Positions 52,832-63,045 of a DNA stretch of 64,000 bases are shown here, piece after piece. The stretch is from the NCBI RefSeq assembly GCF_023100805.1, contig NZ_CP095855.1, positions 4,319,001 through 4,383,000 on the forward strand, written 5' to 3'. A program made the translations under genes and the position numbers. The DNA comes from Chitinophaga filiformis. GTDB lineage: Bacteria > Bacteroidota > Bacteroidia > Chitinophagales > Chitinophagaceae. The notes beneath the pieces were generated by a model, which saw nothing but the letters and a program-made list of their open reading frames with translations, made no database searches and had not been told where the DNA came from. The stretch's first letter is position 1. The number at the start of each line of letters is the position of its first letter.

Positions 52832-53422
52832 ATGCCGGAGGTCCTAGATAATGAAACAGCATTACTTGAAAGAATGGCGAAGGGTGATAAGGATGCCTTT
52901 CAGGTAATCTATTACCATTACGCGCCAAGGATATACGGCAAACTCCTGAAATTGTTACATTCCGAAGACCTGGCTTCAGAACTGCTGCAGGAGGTGTTTA
53001 TTATCGTCTGGCAGAAACATGCCCTGATCGATCCGGAGCGTTCATTCCGGTCTTACCTTTTCAAAATAGCAGACAACCTGGCCATAGACCTTTTCCGGAA
53101 GGCCAATCGAAGCGCCCAGTTGATCAACCGCCTGCTGGAAGCCAGTATTGATCATTATACGCATACGGAAGAAAGGCTGGAGCAAAAGGAGAATGCATTC
53201 CTGCTCCAGACTGCCATTGATGCCTTACCCCCGCAACGTAAACTTGTATTTACCCTCTGTAAACTGGAGGGGAAGAGTCATGATGAAGTAAGCCGTTTAT
53301 TAGGTATTTCTCCATCTACCGTTAATAATCATGTAGTTAAGGCTACTCAATTCCTGCGGGAGTACCTGGCCGGCCGTCCCGACATTACGGGAATGCTCCT
53401 GCTTTGGTTTTTATTTAAATAA
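52832..53422 (+). CDS. ECF RNA polymerase sigma factor
   Basis: Encodes 196 residues. Region 2 (FQVIYYHYAPRIYGKLLKLL, SELLQEVFIIVWQKH, SFRSYLFKIADNLAIDLFRK) binds core polymerase and the -10 element; region 4 (LPPQRKLVFTLCKLEGKSHDEVSRLLGISPSTVNNHVVKA) holds the -35-type helix-turn-helix. A hydrophobic C-terminal tail (MLLLWFLFK) is frequent in the Bacteroidota FecI-like sigma factors. The anti-sigma gene follows within 45 bases, then STN-SusC, SusD and a protease. The factor probably activates this whole set when the outer membrane receptor is occupied. Confidence 0.93.
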   Translation: MPEVLDNETALLERMAKGDKDAFQVIYYHYAPRIYGKLLKLLHSEDLASELLQEVFIIVWQKHALIDPERSFRSYLFKIADNLAIDLFRKANRSAQLINRLLEASIDHYTHTEERLEQKENAFLLQTAIDALPPQRKLVFTLCKLEGKSHDEVSRLLGISPSTVNNHVVKATQFLREYLAGRPDITGMLLLWFLFK

Positions 53423-53463
53423 TTTTTTTCCCCGGAGTAGTTATTTATTCAAGCTTGTTCGTA

Positions 53464-54654
53464 ATGGCTATTATGGAAGATATTTTTCATGAGGAGGAAC
53501 TGCGTAGCCTGTTCGGTAAATTCCTGCAAAAAGACTGCTCGGAAACGGAGATCCGGAGACTAATGGAGTACGCTGACATAGATCAGCTGAAGTCCGTATG
53601 GGAGGAATTGCTGTCAGATGTGGAGGTGGAAGGAACTGCCGGGGAGCTCTATGTGCTGTATCAGCAGCCGGTAGACAAGGTGTTCCGTAATCTTTCATTC
53701 CTTACAGATGAATTGCCGCAACAGGAGGGCTCCCGTGGAATATTTTCTTTGTCCCGCTATTGGTGGGCCGCTGCCGCCGTTTTCCTACTGCTGTTATCAG
53801 GTACCTGGTTTTTTATGATTAGGCCACAAAGGCAGGGAACGGTTATCGCTACTGTATATGACAGGGCACCGGGCACCGACAAAGCCTTACTGACGTTGGC
53901 GGATGGAAAAGTAGTGCCGCTGGACAGTACCGGCAAAGAGCAGTTGGTGCAGGGCAATACGGCTATACAGCAACAGGGTGGGCTGTTAAAATACAGTGCC
54001 GGTGCACATGCCGCCGGCTTCAATACACTGAGCACTCCCCGTGGCGGACAATTCCGGGTGGTATTGCCGGATGGTACCGCCGTATGGCTGAATGCCGCTA
54101 CCTCGCTGCGTTATCCCACAGCCTTCGACGGTAATGAAAGAGTAGTAATGCTGCGTGGGGAGGCTTACTTTGAAGTAGCTAAAAACGCCAGACCTTTCCG
54201 CGTACAGATAGATGAACGCACAGCGGTAGAGGTGCTCGGCACACACTTTAATATCCATGCCTATTCCGATGAAAACCAGATCAGTACAACGTTGCTGGAA
54301 GGTAAAGTAATAATGACCAGAAGTGATGCATTACTCCGGCGCGTTGTGCTGAATCCGGGCCAGCAGGCAATAGCAGATAAAGAACAGTTAGGAATTAGTA
54401 AACAGGTGAATATTGACCAGGTAATGGCCTGGAAGAACGGTATGTTCAACTTCGAAGGTATGGACCTGCCCTCCGTGTTGCGGCAGTTAGCCAGATGGTA
54501 TGACGTAGAGATCATCTATGAAGGAAAAATACCTACCAGGAAATTCGGCGGTGAAATGCAGCGGGATCTTTCCCTGCAACAGGTGCTGCGCATACTGGAA
54601 AGGATGGACGTAAAATGCAGGATTGAAAACGGGAACAGACTAATAGTAATGTAA
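53464..54654 (+). CDS. FecR-family anti-sigma factor
   Basis: Encodes 396 residues. The cytoplasmic N-terminus (~1-95) binds the sigma factor; one membrane helix (YWWAAAAVFLLLLSGTWFFMI, ~100-120) leads to the periplasmic FecR domain (TLSTPRGGQFRVVLPDGTAVWLNAATSLRYP, RGEAYFEVAK, VLGTHFNIHAY) and a C-terminal DUF4974 domain (FNFEGMDLPSVLRQLARWYDVEI...KFGGEMQRDLSLQQVLRILE) that meets the STN domain of SusC. The ATG at 53464 is the first credible start; the one at 53473 is also possible. It transmits the outer-membrane signal to the ECF factor. Confidence 0.93.
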   Translation: MAIMEDIFHEEELRSLFGKFLQKDCSETEIRRLMEYADIDQLKSVWEELLSDVEVEGTAGELYVLYQQPVDKVFRNLSFLTDELPQQEGSRGIFSLSRYWWAAAAVFLLLLSGTWFFMIRPQRQGTVIATVYDRAPGTDKALLTLADGKVVPLDSTGKEQLVQGNTAIQQQGGLLKYSAGAHAAGFNTLSTPRGGQFRVVLPDGTAVWLNAATSLRYPTAFDGNERVVMLRGEAYFEVAKNARPFRVQIDERTAVEVLGTHFNIHAYSDENQISTTLLEGKVIMTRSDALLRRVVLNPGQQAIADKEQLGISKQVNIDQVMAWKNGMFNFEGMDLPSVLRQLARWYDVEIIYEGKIPTRKFGGEMQRDLSLQQVLRILERMDVKCRIENGNRLIVM

Positions 54655-54777
54655 GGGGGAACATCAGCCAAAATAAAAAGTCGTTCTACCCCCGTAGAAC
54701 GACCACAGCCATGGCCGGCAAACAAACAGTCTTCGTAGGACGCTTATTTATTTATCAACCACAACCAGTACAAAAGT

Positions 54778-57700
54778 ATGAATTTTCAAGCTTTTTGTAA
54801 CCGGCAGGGGAAGCCTATGCCCGTCCGGAAGGACCACCGGTTATTGATCCAAACGCTACGTGTTATGCGATTATCAACCATTATCCTGCTGCTCTGCATT
54901 TTGCAGGCGAGCGCCAGTAACACCTACTCACAAAGCATCACCTATACCTGTAAAGATGCATCGCTTGAGCAGGTATTTAAAATCATTAAGCAGCAAACAG
55001 GATATGTCGTGTTTTACGACCAGGAGCTGCTGGTAAAAACCAAACGTGTTACCCTGACAGTAAAAAACCTGGAGCTGGAGTCTTTCCTCAGGAAAGCACT
55101 GGATGATCAGCCGCTGGATTACTCCATTGAAAACAAAACGATCATCATATCCAGGAAAGTAGTGCCGGAAAAAGTGCCTTATGTACTGCCGATGAAAATT
55201 CCGCTGGTGTCGGGTATTGTTACCGACGAAAAGGGCCGGCCCGTGGCGCGAGCGGTTGTTCGCCTGCTGCCAACGGAAGACAGGGGTACGATGACAGAGG
55301 AAGACGGCTCCTTTAATCTGGCCGCAGTGCCGCCGGGTAACTATACACTGGAAGTCAGACACCTGAGCTTTTTGACGGCGCAAAAGAAGATCGTAGTGGC
55401 CGATAAGGATGTAAAGGTAACGATCGCCCTGGTACCACAGCAGCGGGACTTGAAGGGGATTGTGATCAGCACCGGTTTCCAGAAGATTGAAAAAGCAGCT
55501 ACAACTGGTTCTTACTCCCAGATAACTGCCAGAGAACTGGAAGAAACACCTGATATTAATATTATGAAGCGGTTGGAGGGCAAGGTGCCTGGTGTACGCT
55601 TCGACATTCGTAATAACCGTATCCAGATAAGAGGAGTGAATAATTTTGGTACCAGCTCTCCGCTGATCATTATAGACGGTTTCCCGGCCATTGATCAGAA
55701 CCTGGCATTGCGTCCGGGGTATACACCGCTGTTGGGTGACCAGGCAGGCACCAGCTATGATGTATTGAATGCGTTCAACCCTGCGGATATTGAAAGTATC
55801 ACTTTCCTGAAGGATGCAGCGGCTACCTCCATCTGGGGTTCCAGTGCGGCTAACGGGGTGATCGTGGTGGAAACAAAGAAGGGCAGGAAGGGTGAGATGA
55901 CAACCCTTAACCTGGCAAGTACGCTCAGCATTGCAGCACCTGCAAACATGAAGAACATGAATGCGATGAACAGCCGTGAGTACATCGACTTCGAACGCGA
56001 GATGTTTGACGCTAATTTTTACCAGGATCCTTTTACACACTGGCGGTATACTAATCCCAGTGAGGCCGTGAAATACATGTTCCTGGGCAAACGTGGCGAC
56101 ATCACTCCACAGCAGCGGGATGAAGCCCTGGAGAAACTGGCCAGTACGAACAACCAGTCACAGATCAGGGAATACCTCTTACGACAGGCGGTGACACAAC
56201 AGTATAACCTGTCCGTAAGCGGTGGCGGAAGGAATACCAGTTATTATGTATCCGGTAACTATTCCAAAAATCTGCCGGTGTTCAGGGGAAACAAGACCAG
56301 TTCCTATTTCCTGAACAGTAACATGACTACCGACCTGTTGGATGGAAAGGTGAAATTGTCTACCGGTATTAACCACAATTATTCAAGCAGTGTGGTGAAC
56401 GCCGCTGCGTTGACCGCATTGAACCCCGGCACTTTTGCCCTGCGTCCTTATGATCTGCTGGTAGATGAGCATGGGCAGTCAAAGAACTACAGTGTTTTAT
56501 TCAAACCGAATATAGAAGATAGTCTGCGGAGATTAGGCATGCTTCCCTGGACCTACAATACCATCGATCAGCTGAATTATTCCAATACCCATTATTTCAA
56601 GCAGACCACCCGTGTACAGACCTCCCTCACCACCCGCCTGACGCCCTGGGCAGACCTGCAGTTGTCGGGTATGTACCAGCGCAGTTCACAGGAGATCGAG
56701 CTGATAGATGAACTTAATAGCTATGTTACGAGAGATATGTTGAATACAGCTACCTCTGTTCAGAACGGCAAACTTGTTTATGGTATTCCCATAGGCGCTG
56801 TTGCGAAGCATACCAATACCTGGTCTACTGACTATGGTTTGCGAGCGCAGCTGAATATAGACAAGCAGTGGAAACTGATCCATCATCTTAACTTCCTTGC
56901 GGGTACTGACATCCGCGAGACAAAGTCAAAAGGGTACCGGCAGACGCATTATGGCTACGATCCCAATACAGGTGCTGCGCAGGCCTGGAACCCGACAGTC
57001 CCGTACAGGACCTTCTTTTTCGGAACGCGTACGCTGGGGTATTCCGATGGGGCACTGATGTCAGATATACAACGTTTTCTCTCCTATTTCTCCAACGTCA
57101 ACTATTCGCTGTACGACAAGTACTTCCTTTCGGGTAGCCTGCGTTTTGATGATTTCAGCATGTTAGGCATAGCGCGCCGTGACAGGGCTATTCCCTTATG
57201 GTCTGCAGGTTTGAAATGGGATATGAGGAAGGAGCATTTCATGCCGGCAGAGAAATGGTTGACGGGACTAATGTTACGATTAACCTACGGTACGGCAGGT
57301 ACGGCCCCCAATGGCGGAACCAGTTTCCCTGTTGTGAATGTTATGCCTGCCGATCCGATGACAGGGTTGGCATATGCAACGATCGGTTCTCCCGGCAACC
57401 AGCAACTCGGCTGGGAAACAACGGCTACCCTGAACGGAGGTCTTGATGCAGACATCCTGCATGGCTTGCTTGGTATCACATTTGACATATACCGTAAACA
57501 TTCATCCGGCATACTGGCCACCTTGCCTTTTAATCCCACCTATGGCTGGAGCTCACTGTTATATAATACAGCGTCCATGAACAGCCACGGTTTGGAGCTG
57601 GGTATTAACGCCAATATCATCCGGACAAGGGATTGGGGATATACCACCAGTTTCAACCTGGCCTACAACACCAATAAGGTAACAGACACAAGGTTCAATG

Positions 57701-58404
57701 TGACGGAGAGTACGATGCAAACGGGTTCGCCCGTAACAGGTCACCCGGTCGATTACCTGACGGCATTAAGATGGGCAGGACTGGACAACGAAGGGCAGTC
57801 GCTCATTTACGATAATGCCGGCAAGATCCTGACGTCTACTGATGGAGCGATATTGAAGCCTGAAGACCGGGTGTTTAAAGGGCGTCTTAATCCGCCGGTG
57901 TTCGGAGGCTTTATGCATTTGATAAGATACAGGCAGCTGAGCTTTTCTGCAAGAATGGTCTTCTATATGGGGCATCATATGATGAAAAAGGACGTGACGC
58001 CAGGGCTGTATCCGGAGGGCGGTAGTGCGCCGGGATTTGCAGGTACATCAAAAGCCCTGGTACGCCGCTGGCGGAAGCCGGGCGATGAAGCCACCACCAA
58101 TATTCCCGGTATCATTCATTCCAATTTTACAAGCCTGGACCGCTACAGCAATGCAGACATCAATGTGATCAGTGCTTCACATGCGCGCCTGGAACAACTC
58201 TCCCTGAACTATACAGCAGGTCCACGCATACTTAAAAGATGTCCCTTTATGAAGACCATGAACATAGGGGCCACCGTGAGTAACCTGGGTGTTATATGGC
58301 GTAAGAATAAAGAGGGAATTGACCCGATGTATGTGTTGGAAAACAACTTCGGCAGCCTTAAGCCGGCTCCTACCTATACTTTCAACTTCAATGTTTCATT
58401 TTAA
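54778..58404 (+). CDS. SusC-type TonB-dependent transducer with STN domain
   Basis: Encodes 1208 residues. After an extended N-terminus and signal sequence (~30-50) comes a secretin/TonB short N-terminal (STN) domain (~53-125: YTCKDASLEQVFKIIKQQTGYVVFYD, LTVKNLELESFLRKAL), then CarboxypepD_reg-like (~143-225), plug (GVNNFGTSSPLIIIDGFPA; ITFLKDAAATSIWGSSAANGVIVVETKKG) and barrel ending FNVSF. The STN domain marks it as a transducer that contacts FecR, so import and transcription are coupled. Genes for SusD and a metalloprotease follow at 12 and 20 base gaps, which suggests protein or glycoprotein-derived substrates. Confidence 0.94.
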   Translation: MNFQAFCNRQGKPMPVRKDHRLLIQTLRVMRLSTIILLLCILQASASNTYSQSITYTCKDASLEQVFKIIKQQTGYVVFYDQELLVKTKRVTLTVKNLELESFLRKALDDQPLDYSIENKTIIISRKVVPEKVPYVLPMKIPLVSGIVTDEKGRPVARAVVRLLPTEDRGTMTEEDGSFNLAAVPPGNYTLEVRHLSFLTAQKKIVVADKDVKVTIALVPQQRDLKGIVISTGFQKIEKAATTGSYSQITARELEETPDINIMKRLEGKVPGVRFDIRNNRIQIRGVNNFGTSSPLIIIDGFPAIDQNLALRPGYTPLLGDQAGTSYDVLNAFNPADIESITFLKDAAATSIWGSSAANGVIVVETKKGRKGEMTTLNLASTLSIAAPANMKNMNAMNSREYIDFEREMFDANFYQDPFTHWRYTNPSEAVKYMFLGKRGDITPQQRDEALEKLASTNNQSQIREYLLRQAVTQQYNLSVSGGGRNTSYYVSGNYSKNLPVFRGNKTSSYFLNSNMTTDLLDGKVKLSTGINHNYSSSVVNAAALTALNPGTFALRPYDLLVDEHGQSKNYSVLFKPNIEDSLRRLGMLPWTYNTIDQLNYSNTHYFKQTTRVQTSLTTRLTPWADLQLSGMYQRSSQEIELIDELNSYVTRDMLNTATSVQNGKLVYGIPIGAVAKHTNTWSTDYGLRAQLNIDKQWKLIHHLNFLAGTDIRETKSKGYRQTHYGYDPNTGAAQAWNPTVPYRTFFFGTRTLGYSDGALMSDIQRFLSYFSNVNYSLYDKYFLSGSLRFDDFSMLGIARRDRAIPLWSAGLKWDMRKEHFMPAEKWLTGLMLRLTYGTAGTAPNGGTSFPVVNVMPADPMTGLAYATIGSPGNQQLGWETTATLNGGLDADILHGLLGITFDIYRKHSSGILATLPFNPTYGWSSLLYNTASMNSHGLELGINANIIRTRDWGYTTSFNLAYNTNKVTDTRFNVTESTMQTGSPVTGHPVDYLTALRWAGLDNEGQSLIYDNAGKILTSTDGAILKPEDRVFKGRLNPPVFGGFMHLIRYRQLSFSARMVFYMGHHMMKKDVTPGLYPEGGSAPGFAGTSKALVRRWRKPGDEATTNIPGIIHSNFTSLDRYSNADINVISASHARLEQLSLNYTAGPRILKRCPFMKTMNIGATVSNLGVIWRKNKEGIDPMYVLENNFGSLKPAPTYTFNFNVSF

Positions 58405-58416
58405 TCTTTACAGATC

Positions 58417-59787
58417 ATGTCTATCATAAACAGGTTAATATATTTCGCGCTGGGTGGTGTGTTACTGTGCCTGAATACAGGATGCAGGGACTATGTAGAG
58501 GTTACACCTATCGGAAGACGGGCCTTGGTGAATACGGGCGATTATCAGCAGTTGTTATATAATGGTAACGACTTCCAGCCCTCCGGTTCCTTTCCGGCCT
58601 ATGCGTCAGACGACTATGGTATCAGCGACGCCAATTTTGAAGCGAATATGCTAAAGGTGCTGGGAGCAGTATACAGCTGGGCTGTTACATTTGTGGGGGA
58701 CGGGGAGGACCCGGATTGGTCCAGGTTTTACAAACAGATCTATGTCTGCAACCAGGTCATTGAGGGAGTATCCGGCAGCGCAGGAGGTACACCCGCAGAG
58801 AAAGAACGCATACGTGCGGAAGCGCTGGTACATCGTGCATATGCGTACCTGATGTTGGTGAATAGCTATGCGAAGCACTATAACAAAACAACTGCCGCTG
58901 CCGATGCCGGCGTACCGTTGTTGCTGAAACCCGACCTGTACGCACCTTTGCCCAGAGCCTCCGTACAGGCAGTCTACGACCAGGTGAAAGCAGACCTGGA
59001 AGCGGCGATACCTGCATTGCCGGATCAGGCTATCATTAACATGGTACCTTCTGCTACCGCGGCTTATGCTTTGCTGGCGCGCGCCTCGCTTTATATGTCC
59101 GATTATACGAATGCGGCAAAATATGCAGACAGTGCGCTGGCCAGACAATCCACCCTGCTGGACCTGCGGAAATATGCTGACAATGTGATTACTTTACCGC
59201 TCCTCTACCAGGATCCGGAAGTGATGCTGGCAAAGGAGGTCCGTTCGCTGACCCAGGTATATGCACTGAACCCTTCACTGGTACAGCTTTTTACTACGGG
59301 AGACCTTCGTTATACATTGTTTACAGCTGACGGTTCGAACTATGGCTGGTCACCCTTCACAGGCAGAGGCTTCTGGCGCCCCATGCTTACGAATACAGGC
59401 GCCTGGACAGGACCTAGCGTGGCAGAGATGATGTTGATCAGGGCAGAATGCGATGCCCGTAGTGGCAGGAAGGCAGATGCTTTGGCGCTGTTGAATGCAT
59501 TGCGCGTGAAACGTTTCACCGCAGAGGACTATTCAGACCTGACGGCCGCAACACCGGAGGCCGCGCTACGACTGGTGTTGGAGGAACGTCGCCGTGAACT
59601 GATGGGCACCGGTCTTCGCTGGTTCGATCAGAAAAGGCTGAACCTTGAACCGGCTTTTGCCACGACGGTTACACGTACCTACATGGGCAAGACCTATACG
59701 CTGGAGCCCAACAGCAACCGATACGTATTTCCAATAGCCACAACTTATATTCAATTTAATCCGGAGATCACACAGAATCCGAGGTAA
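58417..59787 (+). CDS. SusD/RagB-type surface lipoprotein
   Basis: Encodes 456 residues with a lipobox (LNTGC, Cys ~23). SusD-like helices are visible (AEALVHRAYAYLMLVNSYAKHYN, AVYDQVKADLEAAIPALPD, AAYALLARASLYMSDYTNAAKYADSAL), with the C-terminal MMLIRAECDARSGRKADALALLNALRVKRF and LRLVLEERRRELMGTGLRWFDQKRLN. It pairs with the STN-SusC before it and lies in the same operon. Confidence 0.93.
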   Translation: MSIINRLIYFALGGVLLCLNTGCRDYVEVTPIGRRALVNTGDYQQLLYNGNDFQPSGSFPAYASDDYGISDANFEANMLKVLGAVYSWAVTFVGDGEDPDWSRFYKQIYVCNQVIEGVSGSAGGTPAEKERIRAEALVHRAYAYLMLVNSYAKHYNKTTAAADAGVPLLLKPDLYAPLPRASVQAVYDQVKADLEAAIPALPDQAIINMVPSATAAYALLARASLYMSDYTNAAKYADSALARQSTLLDLRKYADNVITLPLLYQDPEVMLAKEVRSLTQVYALNPSLVQLFTTGDLRYTLFTADGSNYGWSPFTGRGFWRPMLTNTGAWTGPSVAEMMLIRAECDARSGRKADALALLNALRVKRFTAEDYSDLTAATPEAALRLVLEERRRELMGTGLRWFDQKRLNLEPAFATTVTRTYMGKTYTLEPNSNRYVFPIATTYIQFNPEITQNPR

Positions 59788-59807
59788 AAAACATTAGCAA
59801 ATCACAT

Positions 59808-62345
59808 ATGAAATCAAGATCAAGCAGGAGTGCATGGCTGTTGTCATGCGCCATGTTAGCTGCGTCCTTTCATGTAACGGCGCAGAAGAGAAAAGGTAAA
59901 GACAAGGATAAAGCTGCTCCTTCCGCCGAAGTGAAAGCCGATACGACGAGCAAGAAGCCGGAACCACCCAAACTGAAAAAGTACAGTGAAGTGATCACCA
60001 AAGACATGGTCACCTCCAAAGGCTTTATTACCGTGCATTCCAAAGAGGATGAGTACTTCTTCGAAGTGCCGTTTTCCCTGATGGGTAAAGACATCCTGAT
60101 CGTGAACCGCGTTGCCGAAGCCTCTGTGGACATGCGTAATGGCATATGGGGACTGGTAGGCGATGACATCGGGCAGGGTGTATACCGTTTTGAAAGAGGC
60201 AGGGGCAATAAGCTTTTCCTGCGCCGCATCTCTTTCACAGAATATACGGGCGACAGCACCAAGCCGATGTACGCCAGTGTACAGAAGAACAACCTGCAGG
60301 CTATTGCGGCGGTTTTCCCGATTGCAGCGTACAATGAAGATTCAAGTGCAGCAGTACTGAATATGAAAGAATTCCTGGAAAGCGATAATGATATCCTGTA
60401 TTTCTCCAAACAGGCATTTAAGGACCGTGCCGGTATGGGCGCACAACAGAATGACCGCAGCTACATCAAGTATGTACATCCTTACACTACTAACCTGGAA
60501 GTACGGGCATTTAAAACATACAGCGCGGGCAGGAACCCAACATCCTCCAATTACAGTGTGGAGCTGAATTCATCCATGGTATTACTGCCGGAAAGTCCGG
60601 TGCGCCCACGTTTGCAGGATAAACGCGTGGGATTTTTCTCCGTTTCGCACAGGGACTTTGACGCGCATCCGCAAGGGGTGACCAACGCTACCTATGCTAT
60701 CCGCTGGCGACTGGAACCTAAACCGGAAGACGTGGAGAAATATAAGAGAGGTGAACTGGTAGAGCCGGTGAAGCCGATCGTGTTCTATATTGATCCTGTA
60801 ACACCTAAGAAATGGGTACCTTACCTGATACAGGGTGTAAACGATTGGAAAGTAGCCTTTGAAAGGGCCGGCTTCAAAAACGCTATTTATGCCAGGGAAG
60901 CACCTTCCCGAGAGGAAGACAGCACCTGGAGCCTGGAAGATGCCAGACATTCTGCTATCGTGTACCGCCCTTCCATTATTGCGAATGCTATGGGCCCCAG
61001 CGTAACTGACCCCCGTTCGGGAGAGATCCTGGAAAGCCATGTGTTCTGGTACCATAACGTAATGTCACTCTTACAGAAATGGTATTTTGTACAGTGTGCA
61101 GCTGTAGATACCGGCGCGAGAAAACTGGTGTTGGATGATAAGCTGATGGGAGAACTGATCCGTTTCGTGTCTTCCCATGAAGTGGGTCATGCATTGGGCC
61201 TGGCGCACAATTTTGGTTCCAGCTCCACCGTGCCGGTAGAGAACCTGCGTAATAAAGCCTGGGTGGAAAAGTATGGTCATACGCCCTCCATTATGGACTA
61301 TGCCCGTTTCAACTACGTTGCACAGCCCGAAGACAATATCAGCCGTGCCGGTCTCTTCCCCCGTATCAATGACTATGATAAATGGGCTATCGAATGGGGC
61401 TACAAATGGCGCCCTGACTTCAAAGATGAATGGGAGGAACAGAAAGCGCTGACCGCTATTGTAACGGATAGCCTGAAAAATAAGAGACTCTGGTTCGGCA
61501 ATGAAATGGAGCCGCTGGATCCTCGCAGCCAGAATGAAGATCTGGGCGACGATGCTGTGAAGGCGAGTACCTATGGTATCATGAACCTGAAACGTATTAT
61601 TAAGCACCTGGGTGAATGGACGAATGAACCGGAGAAGGATGCCACGAATATGCGGGAGATGCTGTCTACCCTGTTCAACCAGTATGCCACCTATGTAGGG
61701 CATGTCATGAAGATCGTCGGCGGACAATATCACTACGAGAAGATCGGCAGTCAACCGGGACCCGTATACGAAGCAGTAGACTACAAACGTCAGAAAGAGG
61801 CGATGACGTTCCTGGATAAAGAGTTCTTTACTATCCCAGAATGGCTGAATGAGAAATCGCTGATGGAGAGAATACCGGACAAATTTGGTATCGACCTGAC
61901 GGATATGTACCGCAGCGCCATGAACGGTATGCTGAACCGCATGCGTTTAACGGCCATGCTGGCTGCACAGTACGACGATAAGGTTGCGAACACGTATACA
62001 GTAGAGGAACTGCTGCAGGACATGGACAAGAGCATCTTTAAGGAACTGTATGCAGGAAAGAGCATAAGCTTCTACAGGCGTAACCTCCAGAAGATCTATA
62101 TCAATAAACTGCTGGATATGGTTTATCCGAATGATGATAACGAGCTGATGTTCTCTGCCATGAATCAGATGTATACATATTACCAGACAGACATGAGTGA
62201 TGCCCTGAAAGCAGCGCTTATGAAAGCGCAGCAGCTGATTGCCAGGTATCAGGCAGATCCCCGCCTGGATAAAGAAAGCCAGCGGCACCTGAAAGAACTG
62301 AATATCAAGATCAGGAAAATGGGTGAGAAAGACTTGCGGTATTAA
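59808..62345 (+). CDS. secreted zinc metalloprotease, DUF5117/DUF4953 type
   Basis: Encodes 845 residues with a signal peptide (to ~25) and a Lys-rich linker. A DUF5118/DUF5117-like N-terminal part (~55-350: YSEVITKDMVTSKGFITVHSKEDEYFFEVP, DVRNGIWGLVGDDIGQGV style blocks) leads to the protease core. The extended zinc motif HEVGHALGLAH has H457, E458, H461 and H467, and a Met-turn SIMDYARFNY follows, the hallmarks of metzincins. Such proteases are often encoded with SusC/SusD and the sigma/FecR pair. It probably cuts proteins in the periplasm or at the surface for import by the neighbouring transporter. Confidence 0.88.
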   Translation: MKSRSSRSAWLLSCAMLAASFHVTAQKRKGKDKDKAAPSAEVKADTTSKKPEPPKLKKYSEVITKDMVTSKGFITVHSKEDEYFFEVPFSLMGKDILIVNRVAEASVDMRNGIWGLVGDDIGQGVYRFERGRGNKLFLRRISFTEYTGDSTKPMYASVQKNNLQAIAAVFPIAAYNEDSSAAVLNMKEFLESDNDILYFSKQAFKDRAGMGAQQNDRSYIKYVHPYTTNLEVRAFKTYSAGRNPTSSNYSVELNSSMVLLPESPVRPRLQDKRVGFFSVSHRDFDAHPQGVTNATYAIRWRLEPKPEDVEKYKRGELVEPVKPIVFYIDPVTPKKWVPYLIQGVNDWKVAFERAGFKNAIYAREAPSREEDSTWSLEDARHSAIVYRPSIIANAMGPSVTDPRSGEILESHVFWYHNVMSLLQKWYFVQCAAVDTGARKLVLDDKLMGELIRFVSSHEVGHALGLAHNFGSSSTVPVENLRNKAWVEKYGHTPSIMDYARFNYVAQPEDNISRAGLFPRINDYDKWAIEWGYKWRPDFKDEWEEQKALTAIVTDSLKNKRLWFGNEMEPLDPRSQNEDLGDDAVKASTYGIMNLKRIIKHLGEWTNEPEKDATNMREMLSTLFNQYATYVGHVMKIVGGQYHYEKIGSQPGPVYEAVDYKRQKEAMTFLDKEFFTIPEWLNEKSLMERIPDKFGIDLTDMYRSAMNGMLNRMRLTAMLAAQYDDKVANTYTVEELLQDMDKSIFKELYAGKSISFYRRNLQKIYINKLLDMVYPNDDNELMFSAMNQMYTYYQTDMSDALKAALMKAQQLIARYQADPRLDKESQRHLKELNIKIRKMGEKDLRY

Positions 62346-62367
62346 TCGCACAACCAACCATTGACAG

Positions 62368-62399
62368 GGCGTCTCATGATGAATGAGGCGCCTTTTTTG
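62368..62399 (+). terminator. intrinsic terminator after the metalloprotease gene
   Basis: GGCGTCTCAT (62368-62377) and ATGAGGCGCC (62383-62392, one G-T pair) form a hairpin followed by TTTTTT. It ends the sigma-SusCD-protease transcription unit. Confidence 0.85.
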
Positions 62400-62462
62400 G
62401 TTAAGTATATTTCAGGATATACATCAAAGTATCTATATTGCCGGTATTATACCCTGATACCC

Positions 62463-63029
62463 ATGACCCGAAGGCAAAAAATTATCCTTATTCTGTTGCT
62501 GCCATTTCTGGTAGTCACCATTCTCCGTGAAACAGGCAGTTTAAGTTTGAATTTATACAATAGCCGTGCGACATCCACGACCAGCACCACATGGTCGGAT
62601 TTTACCGGTATTGTAAAAATATCTGTGCAGGACCTGAAGAACATGACCTGCGTTGCGGACGATGGCCTTAAAGGAAAACCGTTGCTGGTCTACTGCCTGG
62701 GGCAGAAATATGGAGAGCAGGGAACAAAGGAATGTCCGCCGGTGGCGGTGTTTATTCATCGTATTGATCATGGCCCCTTGTGGACACCCCTGTACAAAAG
62801 TGCAAGGTTCCATTTAGTAGTGCCTGTCACCCGTTCACTCAGTGCCTACAGGCAGGATGGTGACAGTATACAATTGTACAACTATCAGCTCAGTGGCGTA
62901 ATTACCCTGAACGGAGAGCTTACTGTTATTGGTCTGTGCTCTTACCGGCAGGCTGAAAGTTTGCTGGCCAGTAATGTGATGGTCAGCGTATATAACATTA
63001 TGCGGGCCAAACTGGACGCTACGAAGTAA
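62463..63029 (+). CDS. membrane-anchored protein, unknown function
   Basis: Encodes 188 residues from MTRRQKIILILLLPFLVV, one N-terminal membrane anchor or uncleaved signal. The rest is a beta-rich domain (SDFTGIVKISVQDLKNMTCVADDGLKGKPLLVYCLGQKYG, YQLSGVITLNGELTVIGLCSYRQAESLL) with three cysteines. The open frame runs 34 codons further upstream but crosses the terminator hairpin, so the inner start is preferred. No family recognised. Confidence 0.6.
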   Translation: MTRRQKIILILLLPFLVVTILRETGSLSLNLYNSRATSTTSTTWSDFTGIVKISVQDLKNMTCVADDGLKGKPLLVYCLGQKYGEQGTKECPPVAVFIHRIDHGPLWTPLYKSARFHLVVPVTRSLSAYRQDGDSIQLYNYQLSGVITLNGELTVIGLCSYRQAESLLASNVMVSVYNIMRAKLDATK

Positions 63030-63045
63030 GACAGGGCCTCCTGCC

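Noticed and set aside
54928..56040. 370-codon open frame on the minus strand inside the STN-SusC gene
   Set aside because: It is antisense to a clearly coding gene; the translation is rich in His, Cys, Arg and Gln and shows no family pattern. Such long antisense frames are common opposite GC-richer Bacteroidota genes.
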